In this document: positions 14,353 to 26,966 of the stretch, piece after piece
Layout: the number at the start of each line of letters is the position of its first letter
Position numbering within the stretch: the stretch's first letter is position 1
Origin: Laburnicola sp. R22_1
Lineage: Eukaryota > Ascomycota > Dothideomycetes > Pleosporales > Didymosphaeriaceae
NCBI GenBank assembly: GCA_014281115.1
Contig: JACONQ010000016.1
Span: forward strand, 372,001-436,000
Length of the DNA stretch: 64,000 nt
Direction of reading: 5' to 3'
Translations under genes and position numbers: made by a program
The notes under the pieces: model-generated
Seen by the model: the letters and a program-made list of their open reading frames with translations, nothing else
Database searches by the model: none
Told to the model about the DNA's origin: nothing

Positions 14353-15206
14353 GCTATAGCAAAACTGCAACTCTAGCTTATTTTATTCTATGCGCTAATT
14401 ATTATCTAAAACCTCTTTAGTACCTAAGCCCCCCTTATTATCTAAAACCGCCTTATTATCTAAAACCCCCTTATTATTTAAAACCCCCTTAGTATCTAAG
14501 TCCCCTTTATTATCTAAATCTCCTTTAGTACCTAAGCCCCTAAAGTCTAAGAAACTTTTAAAGTCTATATTCTTATTTATAATATTAGAGTTGTACCTAT
14601 CTAATAGCTTTTAGAAATATGCCTTAAGCTCCTTCCTATTATCCTTAATTTTCTCTTTAAACTTTTTATTATTATTCCCCTTAATATACGCCTTATTGCT
14701 ATTAAGCATACTATTCTTGCTATAGTTAATAAGGTTAGTAGAAGAACTAGACTTATAGTAACTAATAATTATTAGCAAAGATATATAATAAATAAGTGTA
14801 ATAAACTTATAACTATTCCTTATTAGTAACTATTACTAGCTTCTTAGTAGTTAGACCTATATTACCTATACTATTACGGAAGTCTTCTTGCTCTTTTTTA
14901 TTAGCTTTACTCTTAAAGCTATTAGTCTTAAGCTTTTTTAGGCCTGCCTTATATATATTACGTAAGAGCTTCTTATATACACTACTATAACTAAAGATTT
15001 ATTTACTTATATAACTTTATAGTATATGAGGGCCTTTTTTCTTACTAGTAGCAATTCTATACTTAGCTAGGGCTGCTTAGTAGGCTCTTAGATTAACTTT
15101 ATTTTTAATCTTATCTTACTTCTTATATATAGCTATTAGTTTCGCCTCTAACTAGTTGCCTACTTTTTATTAATTAACTAATATATAATAATAGGATATA
15201 ATAATG
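14353..15206 (-). repeat. RIP-degraded sequence with an 18-bp repeat encoding a hexapeptide array
   Basis: Between about 14397 and 14545 an imperfect 18-bp unit is repeated roughly eight times. Read on the minus strand it stays open and gives a six-residue repeat close to L-D-N-K-G-V. Further along the same frame (up to about 14750) the reading is Lys/Asn-rich. This looks like part of a coding sequence, perhaps gag of an older element, that was split by the Copia insertion on one side and by the pogo-type transposon on the other. The family was not identified. Confidence 0.5.
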
Positions 15207-17032
15207 TATTAGACCACCGAGCTAGTCAGACCACTAAGCTAATTAGTTTTGCTAAGATTATTACCACTACACTTTTCTAACAATATCTTAATAATATAAC
15301 GCGTTATTATCTAATAAAGAAGGCAAAGTTAATCTTGCCCTTTAAGCCTATTAAGAAAAGTATTTTTTAAGCCTGTAACGCGCTAATAACGCGTATAATA
15401 TCTTAAGATCTATCCTTACTAATTAATATAATAAAATTTAGTCTAGAGTAAATACCTACTATAATATAGGCCTTTTTACTACAACTAAAGAGTAGACGCT
15501 TATCTAATATATTCTTAACTTTAATTTGTAAGGATTTGCGCTCTAGTATTATAAAATAGAAGATATAGCTAATAAACTACTAGCTATTAGGTATAGAGGC
15601 CCTATAGGTGTAAATTAGAGTAAACACTTTATATTGCGTACACCTAAGCTAAAAATAGCTTAGAATTAAGCGAAGGATTAACAGAGAATATAATAGAAGG
15701 ATTTAGAGATAATAAATGTATAGTTTTAGCTTATAAAGGATATATAAGCTAACTATAGTATGCTAAATAAGAATATTTATAACTTTAATAAGATAGGCTT
15801 TTAGATAAAAGTTATTAGCTTAATAAAAGTTGTAATAGGTTTAGAAAGATATACTTAATTAATAATAGTTTAACTAAGCAATTAGAAGTAAGTAATAGTC
15901 ATCTAAAGCATCTGTGCTACTAGATATACTATCCTACTATTTATTATTTATAAAGAGCAAGTCTATATCTTAGTGTAGTATAAGAAGGCTAATAATTTTT
16001 ATAATTAGAAGCTATTTATCTTTAATAATAGCTAGACAAATAATGAACTTAGAGTTATATAGTTAAAGCACTTTAACGCGTATAAAAAGGCGTACTAGGT
16101 AGGGTTATAGAGACTGCTAATTCTAGATAGCTATAAGAGCTACTAATTCTAGAATTTTAAAGACTACTATCTAGAATAGAAGATTCTAATGCTTTCTATA
16201 CTAGCGTATTTATTGTATATCCTTTAGCTACTTAATATAGTTTATTTTATACTACTAAAGCTAAAGTACTTCTAATATATTTAAGACTTAGTAAGGAAAT
16301 ATATCTACTATATTAATAAAGAAGACTTTCTTCTAGCCTTTTGCAATGCGTTTTTTAATATATTTATATTAGAAAACTATAAAAAGGCTTTTAAGGCATC
16401 TAGTCTTATTCTATTAAGTCTAGGTATAGTATTAGATTGCCTAGATATGCGATTACGCACTCTACTAGAATAACCCCTTTTTAAAGCACCCTAGTAGTCT
16501 AAAACCCTAAGTAACGCGGCTAAACTTAGGTTCTAGATAAAATTAGTAATAGAATTTATTAGAAAATTACCTATTACTATCCCTAATAGGCTTATATAGC
16601 TTATAAAGGGTGCTAAGACTTTTACACACTAAGGTATATTAATAATAAGCTAGATTATAAAACTACACAAGTAAAGAGAAATATTAACTAAGTAAAAATC
16701 GCATAAAAGAAAGTAAATCTAGTAAGGAGGCACTTTAGACTTTGAATAGATAGTAGATTAGGTAGCTACAAGTCTATTTATAAGGGCAAATTTATTTAAA
16801 AAGGCGCGTAGTAGTAGTGCTTCTAAAGAGGCACTTTTAATATAATGCTAATATAGCAAGTATAGAAGGACTAGATATAATATAAGGACCTATTAGAAGG
16901 CTAAAGAGTTATTTTCTAAATTAGATATTACGCTTATAGAGATATTTTTAGATAGTGTTAGTAGTAATAATACTAATAGAGAATCTTAAGTTATTGTTGC
17001 TAAGAAAAACTAACCGGCTTAGTGGTCTAATA
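15207..17032 (+). mobile_element. pogo/Fot-type DNA transposon with degraded DDE transposase
   Basis: The ends form a short terminal inverted repeat: TATTAGACCAC at the left, and its reverse complement GTGGTCTAATA at the right. The terminal TA is consistent with TA target duplication. The length, 1826 bp, is usual for this group. Plus-strand translation through stops at about 16110-17010 follows the C-terminal half of fungal CENP-B/DDE_1 transposases: the segment reading L-I-L-D followed by a degraded HGSH site, then the H-I-L-Q-P-L-D-like block (YILQLLN here), then a KEDFL-AFCNAFF block. A Ser-rich tail with a degraded Cys/His knuckle ends the frame near 17000. Multiple stops make it inactive. 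Confidence 0.82.
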
Positions 17033-18753
17033 CGTTAATATACTACTTTTTTAATTCTTAAAGTAAGACTATACAAGCTCTTCTTTTTCCTATATAAGCT
17101 ATTAATGCTTTTGCGCTTTAAAGAGTAGTTAGTAGTCCTTATTATTATAAAGTTTCTTTTTAAGCTAATATTATATAGCTTAATTCGCTAATCTAGTAAA
17201 GTCTAGTGTCTTTTTTTCCTTACTATAAAGTGTATTGCGAGACCTCTACGCAATAGTATTGGCGCTATTACTAAGTGTACCTTTAAATAGCACTTTATAG
17301 TTAGTAAAATAACCTTTCTAAAAGCTACCTTATTTATAATACAAAAGAATAATGCTAACCTCTTTATTTCTAAATATAAAGCCATATCTATATTAGTATA
17401 TAGTATAATAAAAGGCTATAATTACTAGGTACCTTAGTAAGACCCTTTTACTTATTACGCTTAAAATTTGCTAGTATTTATAGGCCACTACTTAGAAGAC
17501 CCTCTAGAATATTAGAAGACTCTTTCTTAATAAACGCTATAGTATAGGGTATAATAATAGTATATAGTAACTATAGTTAATATTATAGAGATAATAAAAA
17601 TATTATTATTATTATAAAAAGTAGCTATAGGGGCCTATATATATAAGCAAGGCGCTAATAATATTAGTGTATTTTCTTTACTTACCTTGTTGCCTACTTA
17701 GCTACTCTATCTTACTACTCTTCTAGCTACTTTTTTAATACTCTATAGCCTTAACTACTATATAATCTTAATTTCTAAGATAATAGCGTATACTAGGCTA
17801 GCTAGATACTCTAAACTAGTTACTAGTAAATCTTAAATAAAAAAAGAAGCTACTAGCTACTAGGGCTACGCAAAAGGCGTCTTGCAAAATACTACCTACT
17901 ACGCTAAAGAGAAAGTACTACGAGAAGCTAGGTAGTATATTATTATTATAGCTATTTATTATATATATATTCTAATAATATATAGCTATTATGCTTAGGA
18001 AAATTAAAAAGTACTAAAAGAGCATTAAGCCCCTTATTAGAAAAATGCTATTCTGCTACCTTATTAAGAAAATAGTGTAAAATAATAATAATAAAAATCT
18101 GCGCTTCTAGTCTATTGCGCTAGCTACTCTCTAAAAGGCAATAGAGACTTTTCTAGTTAGAATATTTAAAGATATTTCTTTATACTACTCTACTCCTACT
18201 ATATAATAAATACTAATATCTTTAGATATTAATATTAACACTATTTATATAAAATAGATTACTATATAGGCTAAGAATATATAGCTAGCAGATAGGTACT
18301 ATAAGAAGTATATAGATACTAGGTAAATAGTAAAGCGCTTAATTAGATTTAGAATAGCTGGGCGCTTAGTTAGATTTAATATATATATTTAATACTAAAG
18401 CTATACTTTTACTATAATAAGTAAATATAATAATTACTACTATAATAATAAGAGTATTTTTTATAGTAATTTACTATAAAATTGCATACAGCTAATAAAA
18501 ATATAATTAGTTAAATCTAATATAATCTAGTCTATATAACTCTAACCTAACCTATAGCCTATATAACTCTAATCTAACCTATACCTATTACAAGCGCAAA
18601 ATCTATAGATAGAGGTTAGGTTAGAGTTAGGATCTTATATAAGAGAACTTAACTCCAACCCAACCTATACCTATTTGCCAGCCTAAATAGGCTAGTATAT
18701 ATCTATTAAAGATCTTTATTATATAAAGATTCTAACTAAGGTTAAGTCTACAC
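17033..18753. repeat. AT-rich degraded repeat DNA with a 14-bp inverted repeat
   Basis: No gene is supported. The minus-strand run at 17203-17385 is free of stops for about 60 codons and reads as a basic, hydrophobic peptide, but matches no family I know. At 18540-18553 CTCTAACCTAACCT is followed at 18613-18626 by its exact reverse complement, with related CCTAACC words up to about 18680. These are not telomere repeats. Confidence 0.6.
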
Positions 18754-20870
18754 TAACGTGTCCGTGCGCGTAATGCACGGATTTGCGTGATGCACGCTCG
18801 GCCCGAAAACATATCAAACTTTCACACCACACAACTCTACTAATATGGCTCCAATTGACGATGCGCTTGCAGAGATAGACTCGCTAGATCCTAGCGATAA
18901 ACTTTGTTATACGAAAATAGCTAATAAGTATGGCGTTAAATGCTCAACTCTATCGCGGCGGCACTGCGCAGTTACACAGTCGCACGCGTTAAAGATTACT
19001 AACTAATAAAAGCTTACTCCACAACAAGAGGTAGAGCTTGTTAAATACATAGAAGGGCTCACAGCACGTTACTTGTCACCTATAAGAGAGATAATACAAA
19101 ATTTCGCGTCAACAATAGCTAAGGAGCTAGTGAGTAAGAGCTAGGTTACTCGCTTTATTAACTAATATAGCATCTATCTTATCTCTTAATAGGTAGCTAG
19201 CATGGACAGTAATCGCCACTAAGCCAACTTAGGAGATAAATACAGCCTATATTTCAATCTCCTAGGTGACAAAATTAAGGAATACAATATCGAGCCTCGT
19301 CACACGTACAATATGGATGAAAAGGGCTGCTTAATTAGTATTGTTAGCCAATTAAAACGAGTGTTTAGCAGACGCATATAGGAGAAAAAGGAGGTTAGAG
19401 CATCTCTCTAAGATGGCTCTTATAAATGGATTACTATCCTAGCATGCGTCTGCGCTAATAGATTAGCCTTGCCGCTAAGCCTTATCTATTAGTCTACCAA
19501 TAAGAACATATAATTAAGCTGGGTTAAGAATATTAAGGCAGGAAAGTATAGCGTACACGTCTCCTCTTCACCCTTAGGTTAGATAAATAACAATATTAGT
19601 CTTGCCTGGCTTAAGCAGGTGTTTAATCGCTACACTAAGGCAAAAGCTTAATAATCTTACTAACTACTTATTCTTAATGGCTATAGATCTTACGTTACTA
19701 TAGATTTTATCAATTACTACAATTAGAATAGGATCATTCTAGCTATACTCCCCTCTTATTTAACGCATACGCTTTAGCCACTTAATGTGGTGCTCTTTAA
19801 GCCTCTCTTATTAGTCTACTTAGCTAAGCTCACGACCTACTTCTAAAAGAGCTAAGGCCTAGTTTAAATTAAGAAAGGCAACTTCTTCCCTCTCTTTTAG
19901 AAGGCGTAGACGAGCTCCTTTAAAAAGGAGATAATATTTAAGTCTTTTAAAGCAACTAGTATATCACCATTTAACCTAGAGGTTATACTTAAAAGATTCA
20001 CCCAAACCACCTAAGATAAACAGGAATCACAAGAGAGCTCTACGTTAGTACGTAGTAGATCTAACTAGCGTAAACTAGATCGCCTTATACGAGCTACAGT
20101 AGAGAATTAGGGTAGTAAGGACGCGCAGAAGCTTGGCCGCTCACTACACCATATCTTAGTCCAAAATAAACTACTTCGCCACGAGATAAACAGGCTTAAG
20201 GAGGCACTGCTAGTTAAGAAGAAACATAAAAAGAAGAGCAAGCCTCTTAACCTTTAGCAATATTAAGAGTACTATAGAGGTGCAGTATTCTAGTTACTAA
20301 GGAAGGTTAGAGAGGCGCGTGTACGTCAGTCTGTAAAGAAGCAAGAGGAGAAGGAGCAGAAGCTTTAAAAAGCTAAGACAGCTAAGTTAAGGAAGGCAGC
20401 TAAGCTATACAAGGAGAAAATTGCAGAGGAGAAGCGTGTAGTGCGGGAGGCAGCTAAGGTAGCTAAGGAGAAGGAGAGGGCTGAGAAGGCAACAGAGCGC
20501 GCTCGCGAAAAAGAGGCTTATAACGCAGCAAAAGCTCTACAATTTGCCCAAAAGAGTAAAAGAAAGGCCCTGCAGCTATCTACACAAAGCAACAAGTGTT
20601 AGAAACGTATAATTAACACTCTAGCTACTAAGGAGGCCTTAGGTGCCACATCAGCAGCTCTACCTAAGACTACGCGGCACAGCCGCAACGTTAAGCTTCT
20701 AAGTAAATATTAGTAGCGCAGGTTAATCGCAAGCATTAATAGAGCACTCCACTAAAAAATCTTACAATATTCGCTACTATATATGGCTCTATAGCCTCAT
20801 TTCTCATAGAGCTATTATGGTGTTGTGTGTACATCACGCAAATCCGTGTATTACGCGCACGAACACGTTA
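18754..20870 (+). mobile_element. pogo-like DNA transposon, 2.1 kb, long TIRs, degraded transposase (copy 1)
   Basis: Imperfect terminal inverted repeats of about 42 bp bound the element (TAACGTGTCCGTGCGCG at the left), with TA at both ends. The transposase starts at the ATG at 18845 and reads on the plus strand, with interspersed stops, as a CENP-B/DDE_1-type protein. There is an N-terminal helix-turn-helix and a second DNA-binding region, then the first catalytic Asp in YNMDEKG at about 19313. The second catalytic site reads L-I-L-N, followed by the third-Asp region (Asn-Tyr-Tyr-Asn here). A long C-terminal Lys/Glu/Arg-rich coiled-coil-like tail runs from about 20160 to 20710. The mutation load is much higher than in its relative at 58537-62434. 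Confidence 0.9.
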
Positions 20871-21189
20871 TACATAGAAAGAAGTAAAATAGAAGGCACT
20901 ATAATCTAGTACCTAGTACATAGTAGTAGTAATAAAATATATATAAAATAATAATAATTTTATTATTAGCATTCTATATAATAGTATTATTAATAGCAGT
21001 AAATAGGCAGTCTACTATCTAGTATTAGTTACTATTATAATTGTTATTATTATTATTACAGCAAAAAATATTATTAAAGAAATTATTAATTATGTAACAC
21101 TATAGTTAGTTAAACAGCCGGCCCGAAATCACGTAATATTACAGATTAATCTCGGGAGAGAACTAGTATATATCTATAATAATCCCTAC
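20871..21189. repeat. AT-rich spacer, no gene seen
   Basis: Short stretch of TA-rich, stop-filled sequence between the pogo-like element and the 287-bp LTR. It ends with the target site CCTAC. Confidence 0.6.
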
Positions 21190-21476
21190 TATTAAATAGA
21201 CTCTATAGCTAGCTATATAGACATTAATATCTAATACTCTATATTAGCAAATGTAGAGGATGTATAAGATAATTATGTAATAAAAGAAAATAATATAATA
21301 AAACTAACTTAGTATTAATTACTTATTTCTAAAGAGGGTGTAAATAGAAAGAAGAAGATCCTATAGTGTATAGGCTGCAGCGCACAGGTATTATATAATC
21401 TCTATATAATACTATTATGTAGCAATATTAAAACCTTAACACCTTTAGGTACTCTTACCTATATAGTGTATAGACA
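21190..21476 (-). repeat. LTR (3' LTR in element orientation) of the 21-30 kb Copia-type element
   Basis: 287 bp beginning TATTAAATAG and ending GTATAGACA. It is diverged from the other copy mainly by C/T and G/A transitions. The terminal TG, in plus reading, has become TA. Confidence 0.88.
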
Positions 21477-21948
21477 CTAGTAATTTTTTATTTTAAGGTT
21501 GCTATTAGTAGTTCTCCCTTCCTCTACACAAACTATCTACTTACTAATATTTACCTTATTTATTTAATATTCCCCTATCTATATATCTCCTGCTCTAGCT
21601 AGTTTGCTCTAGTTAATAGAAAGATTCTATTAAGTAACTATTTATTATACTTTGCTACTATTTATTAAAGGCACAATTAGGCTTATTAGTAGTAAAGTAG
21701 TAGTTTAGCTAATAGTAGTTAAGGATAAAATTGCGTAGTTAATAACAAAATTATAGTAATAATATATTATTTATATAAAGTTTTTTTACTTAGTTTATTT
21801 CTTATATAATAGGTAGACCTATTTATCTTATCTATTTAGGTAGTAATATTGGGCAATTATATAATATTAGATAAGGGAAGACAAACGCTAATAAAGGATA
21901 GAAATTAAGACTTTAAATAAAAGGGAGAGGCATATAAGGTAGGCTTTC

Positions 21949-22185
21949 CTTTCTTTATTCTTCTTTCTTTATTCTTCTTTCTTTATTCTTCTTTCTTTAT
22001 TCTTCTTTCTTTATTCTTCTTTCTTTATTCTTCTTTCTTTATTCTTCTTTCTTTATTCTTCTTTCTTTATTCTTCTTTCTTTATTCTTCTTTCTTTATTC
22101 TTCTTTCTTTATTCTTCTTTCTTTATTCTTCTTTCTTTATTCTTCTTTCTTTATTCTTCTTTCTTTATTCTTCTTTCTCTTATTC
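21949..22185. repeat. 14-bp minisatellite, about 17 copies of TTCTTTCTTTATTC
   Basis: Near-perfect tandem array of the 14-bp unit TTCTTTCTTTATTC inside the Copia-type element, between its left LTR and the RNase H region. The unit contains no CpA on either strand, so it offers no preferred RIP site. That may explain why it is so regular inside an otherwise eroded element. Confidence 0.95.
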
Positions 22186-25100
22186 TCTACTTTAAATATC
22201 TTTCTATACGTGTCCCTTCTCTCTAGCTCTTTTCTCTTTTTATTAAGCTAATCCCCTATTTTATATAGTGCTAAACTGTATCCCTTATTATATAATATCT
22301 TATTTCTATATAATACTAACTTAGTATAGATAATAGCACTTATACTAGTAGGTCTTAACTAGCTAGGCCTCCTTAGCTTTAATACTACTATAGTAGCTCT
22401 TCTAGGCAAAAGAATATATATTATCCTCCTAACCAGTTCCTAGACAAACTATATATTTATTTAGGGCATCTTTATTAATATAAGTTCCTTTATTCTTTAC
22501 TTTTATACAAATACTAACTATAGAAAATAGGCTAAGAAGTTGCGTATCGTATATCTACCTTTATATAATATTATTCTTATTCTTATAGCTAGTATAAACT
22601 TGCGTTTATAGGTTGCTAAGCTTATTTAGTATAAGAGCTACTTTTACGTGCTCCTTATTTAGTTGCGTAGTGTTCTTAAGGGCACTATATATACTTACTA
22701 CTATAGTAGTAACTCTAGCCCTAGGCCCTTTACTAAGTATTATATAGTAGTAAACTTCTAGGCAGGATTATATAGTTCTTACGTATAGCAAAGCTATAGT
22801 GCTAGGTGCAATTATTACATAGAATAGGGCTATATAATAGAATAGTCACTTCTAGATATTGTCTATAAGTACTAGAATAAAAACTCTTCTCTAAATAAAT
22901 ATATACTATATCTCTTCTCTTTCTATATAAATAATAGATAGGAGAATGTGTATTTTTAAGTAGTATATATATGTAAAAAGAATTAATTAAATATATTACA
23001 TAAAAGAATAAATAAATAATAAAGAAATAGTCCTATATAAAGGCTAGAAAGAGCTTATATAGACAGGCTTAAGGCAATTTACTAATACTTTAATAGTAGT
23101 TATTAAGGTGTTACTAGAGATTAAGAACTTTAGAGCCTAGTTTAGGGCCTTCTTTATATAGGTATTAGCAGAGTTATCCTTTTTATTAATTTATCTAATC
23201 TTAAAGATCTTGCAGTGCTTATATAATTTGCAGAGTAACATAATATTAATTATAAGATACTTCTTATTTATAGTTCCTAGTTATATAAGATAGTTATAGA
23301 GAGACTTTAAATCTATATAAATAACTATAAAAATTAGCGACAGACTAAGCGTGTATATAATTCTCTAAAGAGTTGTACTAATAGTAATAGTATTATTAAA
23401 GCCTCCTACTATACTATATAGCTCGCTAGCAAGAATACTTCTTATTACTCTCTTATACTTAGTTAAATTCTAGTATATAATATTTGCTAGAATGTTAAAG
23501 TTATTACTATTACCTATATAATACTTATTACCTAGAGCAATTAGAAATTCTAGCTATAAGCTTAGGTTCTTATTATTAGCAAAGAGAAACAGCTTTGCGC
23601 AATAAAGATCTAATAGTATAAAGGTAAGACTACGCTTACTATTATTAATCTACTATTAGATTTATATATTTAATACCTTAATATCTTTATATAAGGGTAA
23701 TATAGTCTAAGTAGTAATAGACAAATTAAATATAGCTTCTAGTTAGCATATAAATATAATATAGGCGCATCTTACATACTACTCTATATACCTCTGCGCA
23801 GTATTTTTATCTTTAAGGTTAATTGTGCGAAGGCCCTTTGCTTACCCTTTTTATATAAGAACTATAGTATTATATATAAGCTAAATTCTTCTACTATTAA
23901 ACTTAATAGGTTAGTCCTTAGTAAGAACAGTCGTATTCTTTGTATAAAAGGCTACTTTCTTTAGCTCTTCTTCTTTTCTTTGTGCGAAGTTCTTATTAAT
24001 AATACTAAGAGTATTATCTGTCTAAAGGCTAGTAATCCTAAAGGTGTACTCTCCTTTATTAGTAATAAGTAGATATAGATTATATAATAAAGTCTTTATA
24101 CTAAGTTTTTCTTTATAGTAGTTATAGTAGATCTTAAACTAGTAAAGATGTAATTTAGCTGCACTATAGAGTAGTTATATAACATAGAAGATTATATCTT
24201 ATAGAAAATTATATCTTATAGAAAATTTGTATATAGATTCTTAGGTAGTCTAGTATAGAGCGTACGGTTTAGTTTGTTAATAGACTAAATATAGGCCTAG
24301 GTAATATCTTATAGTTTAAAATATATTCTATATATTGCCTAAAGGCTTACTTCTAATGCAAGAAGTAGACGCTAGCTTATTTTTTAGATAGTAAGTAATT
24401 AGGTAAGAATTTTATTCTTCATTTTATTAAAGTAGCTAGCAAACACAAGGTAGAATTTCTTATATAGTTGAGTAGTCTTGCCCTTAACTTCTTATACAAG
24501 GCGGAGATTAAAGATTCTACCCTTATACTTAAATAGGTTAAAGAGAAGAATCTTAAATATACTATTAGTAATTAGAGTGTTTATCTCTATATAGTCTACC
24601 TCTTTAAAAGGTGCTTTAGGTATTATAATTATATCTTCCACACAGAGCTTTAGAGATAGTTCCTAATTACTTATTTTCTTTTAAAAAAGAAATGCAGTAT
24701 TCTTTCTTAGGCAGCCTCTTTTCTTTTCTCTAGAGGATTCCTTTATATAGGGATAGTATTATCTACTTTATATAATAATAGGAAAGTATAATCTTCTTTA
24801 TAATAGTATAGCTTAACTTATATATAGTAAAACTTTACTAGACTATTTCTTAAATTAAAAATTGTATTTTTATTCTTAATACCCTTAATTTTATATAGGC
24901 CTATCTATCCACCTTTTTCTCTCTAGACTATAACCTTAAATTTAAGTAGGAGCTTAAGGACTTTATACGCTACTAATAGACTATTATAAGTGTTTAGCGC
25001 ATAATTAATATTAGTCTTATCTCTTTCCTTCTATAATATCTTTATTGCCTTTTATATAGCATTTATACGTGTAATAATATTAGGCAATAGGAAAGAATCT

Positions 25101-26966
25101 ATATTACTTCTAAAATATGCGCTAAAGACTAGCAGTATAGATACAAAGCTATCTAGGCCTATAGTATTATTAATAGCTTTAACAGCTATTTAAAGAATAT
25201 CTTTCTTATCTATATAATCTCCTAGTTTAGCCTTAAGAATATTAAAGACTCTATAGAAAAGTGCGTGCAAACGCTTAACCTTCCCTATTATCTAATATAC
25301 TTCTATAGGCATCTGCCTATAGATTACACTAATAATCTTTATATAGTTCCTAAACTTATCTAATATAAAGTTTATATCTAGATTATATATAATATAGTTA
25401 GGTAGACCTTAGTAAATATTAATCTAGTATCTATAAAGGGCTTTCTATATATCTTATACAGATATTAATTTTAAAAAGATTATAGCTTAAAATAATATAT
25501 CTATATCTATAATATATAGTGAGTCTCTAGTTTTAATATATATAATATTAATAATAATTTTATAGTTAAAGTAGATATTATCCTTAATAGTAAACTTTAA
25601 GTTACGTAAGGCTTATTTATATAATTAATAATAGTAGTAAAACTTCTAAATTTTATTTAGTATAGTAGCATCTACTTTATAGCTAGTATTAGTACGTATG
25701 TTCTAAAGTCTTTCTATATAAGAATATCTAAATTATCAATAAAGGCAATAGAGTTCTTATTTAGTAAAGAAGGACATAGTTTCTTTCTTACTAATATTAA
25801 AGAAAGAGTGTCTCTATTTGCATATAATAGGTATAGTTGTGCTATTCTTTTATATAATAATATCTAGAATATTATTAAAGTAGGCACTTAGTATATTAGT
25901 ATCTGTTAGTAATAGCAAAAATAGTGTTAGTGTCTAGAATATAGTAGATAACTGTTCATATTAGATTTATAATTTGTATAGTTTTTAGAGATTCTTATAG
26001 GTTCTAACCTTTAAAGCTAATATTAGTATTACTAGATATCTAATTAATCTTTATATAGGGTTCTCTTATATATGTATCTCTAGCTATGCTTTGCTAATAG
26101 TAGAAATTCTTACTATACCTATATTTTATAGTTTACCTTAATATATTATATAGTATTAATCTTTAATAATAAACTATTTTATATACTTCTCTAGCTCTAT
26201 TTTATAGATGTGTTCGCTAATTATATAATAAAGATAGGTAGTAGTAGTTAGGTAGAACACTTAATTATTGCTATTCTTATTATCTTTACTTTGCTCCTCT
26301 TCTTTGTGCAAAGTAGGTTCCTTATTATTATACTCTTCTATATTCTAAATATAGGACTAAATAGTTTTATATAAAGGCGTTTTATTATTATACTCTTTAT
26401 AGAAGGTAATATACTACCTTATTACGTAGGTACGCTTATTGCGCAAATAGTTAGAAAACTAATAACCTTTCTTATAGCACAGAACACTTCTTTAGTCTTA
26501 TATAAATATTGTTTAATTAGGATCTAAATTGCAATAATAATAGTATAAATTGTCTAAAAATTCTTATCTATAAGAGACTAGTAGTCTGCCTTTTTATATA
26601 GGAAAGTTATATTTACAATTAGTATAGTATATATTAATCTCTTATAGATACTAATTAGATTAGCAATTAATTATAACTTAGATTAATACATAGAGATTAG
26701 CAAATAAAGCTTTATAGATAGGCTTAGGAGTAAATATAGCCTACTCTAGTTCTAGGTGTCTATAGTATACTTATATAATAGTAGTATAGAGAGAAATTTT
26801 CCTAGCAAAGTTTATACCTAATACTCTTTATATAAAGGTAAGCCTATTAATTATTACCTTTAGAACTTTATATAAACTCTTATTAGAGTTCTTGTACTAA
26901 TATTATATAAAAGTTATTATAGTCTAGTCTATCTAATACTAATTATAGTTAATAATAGTATTAAAG

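Noticed and set aside
18600..18660. Possible telomere repeats (GGTTAGGTTAGAG)
   Set aside because: Fungal telomeres are uniform TTAGGG arrays. These are a few irregular words in inverted orientation.
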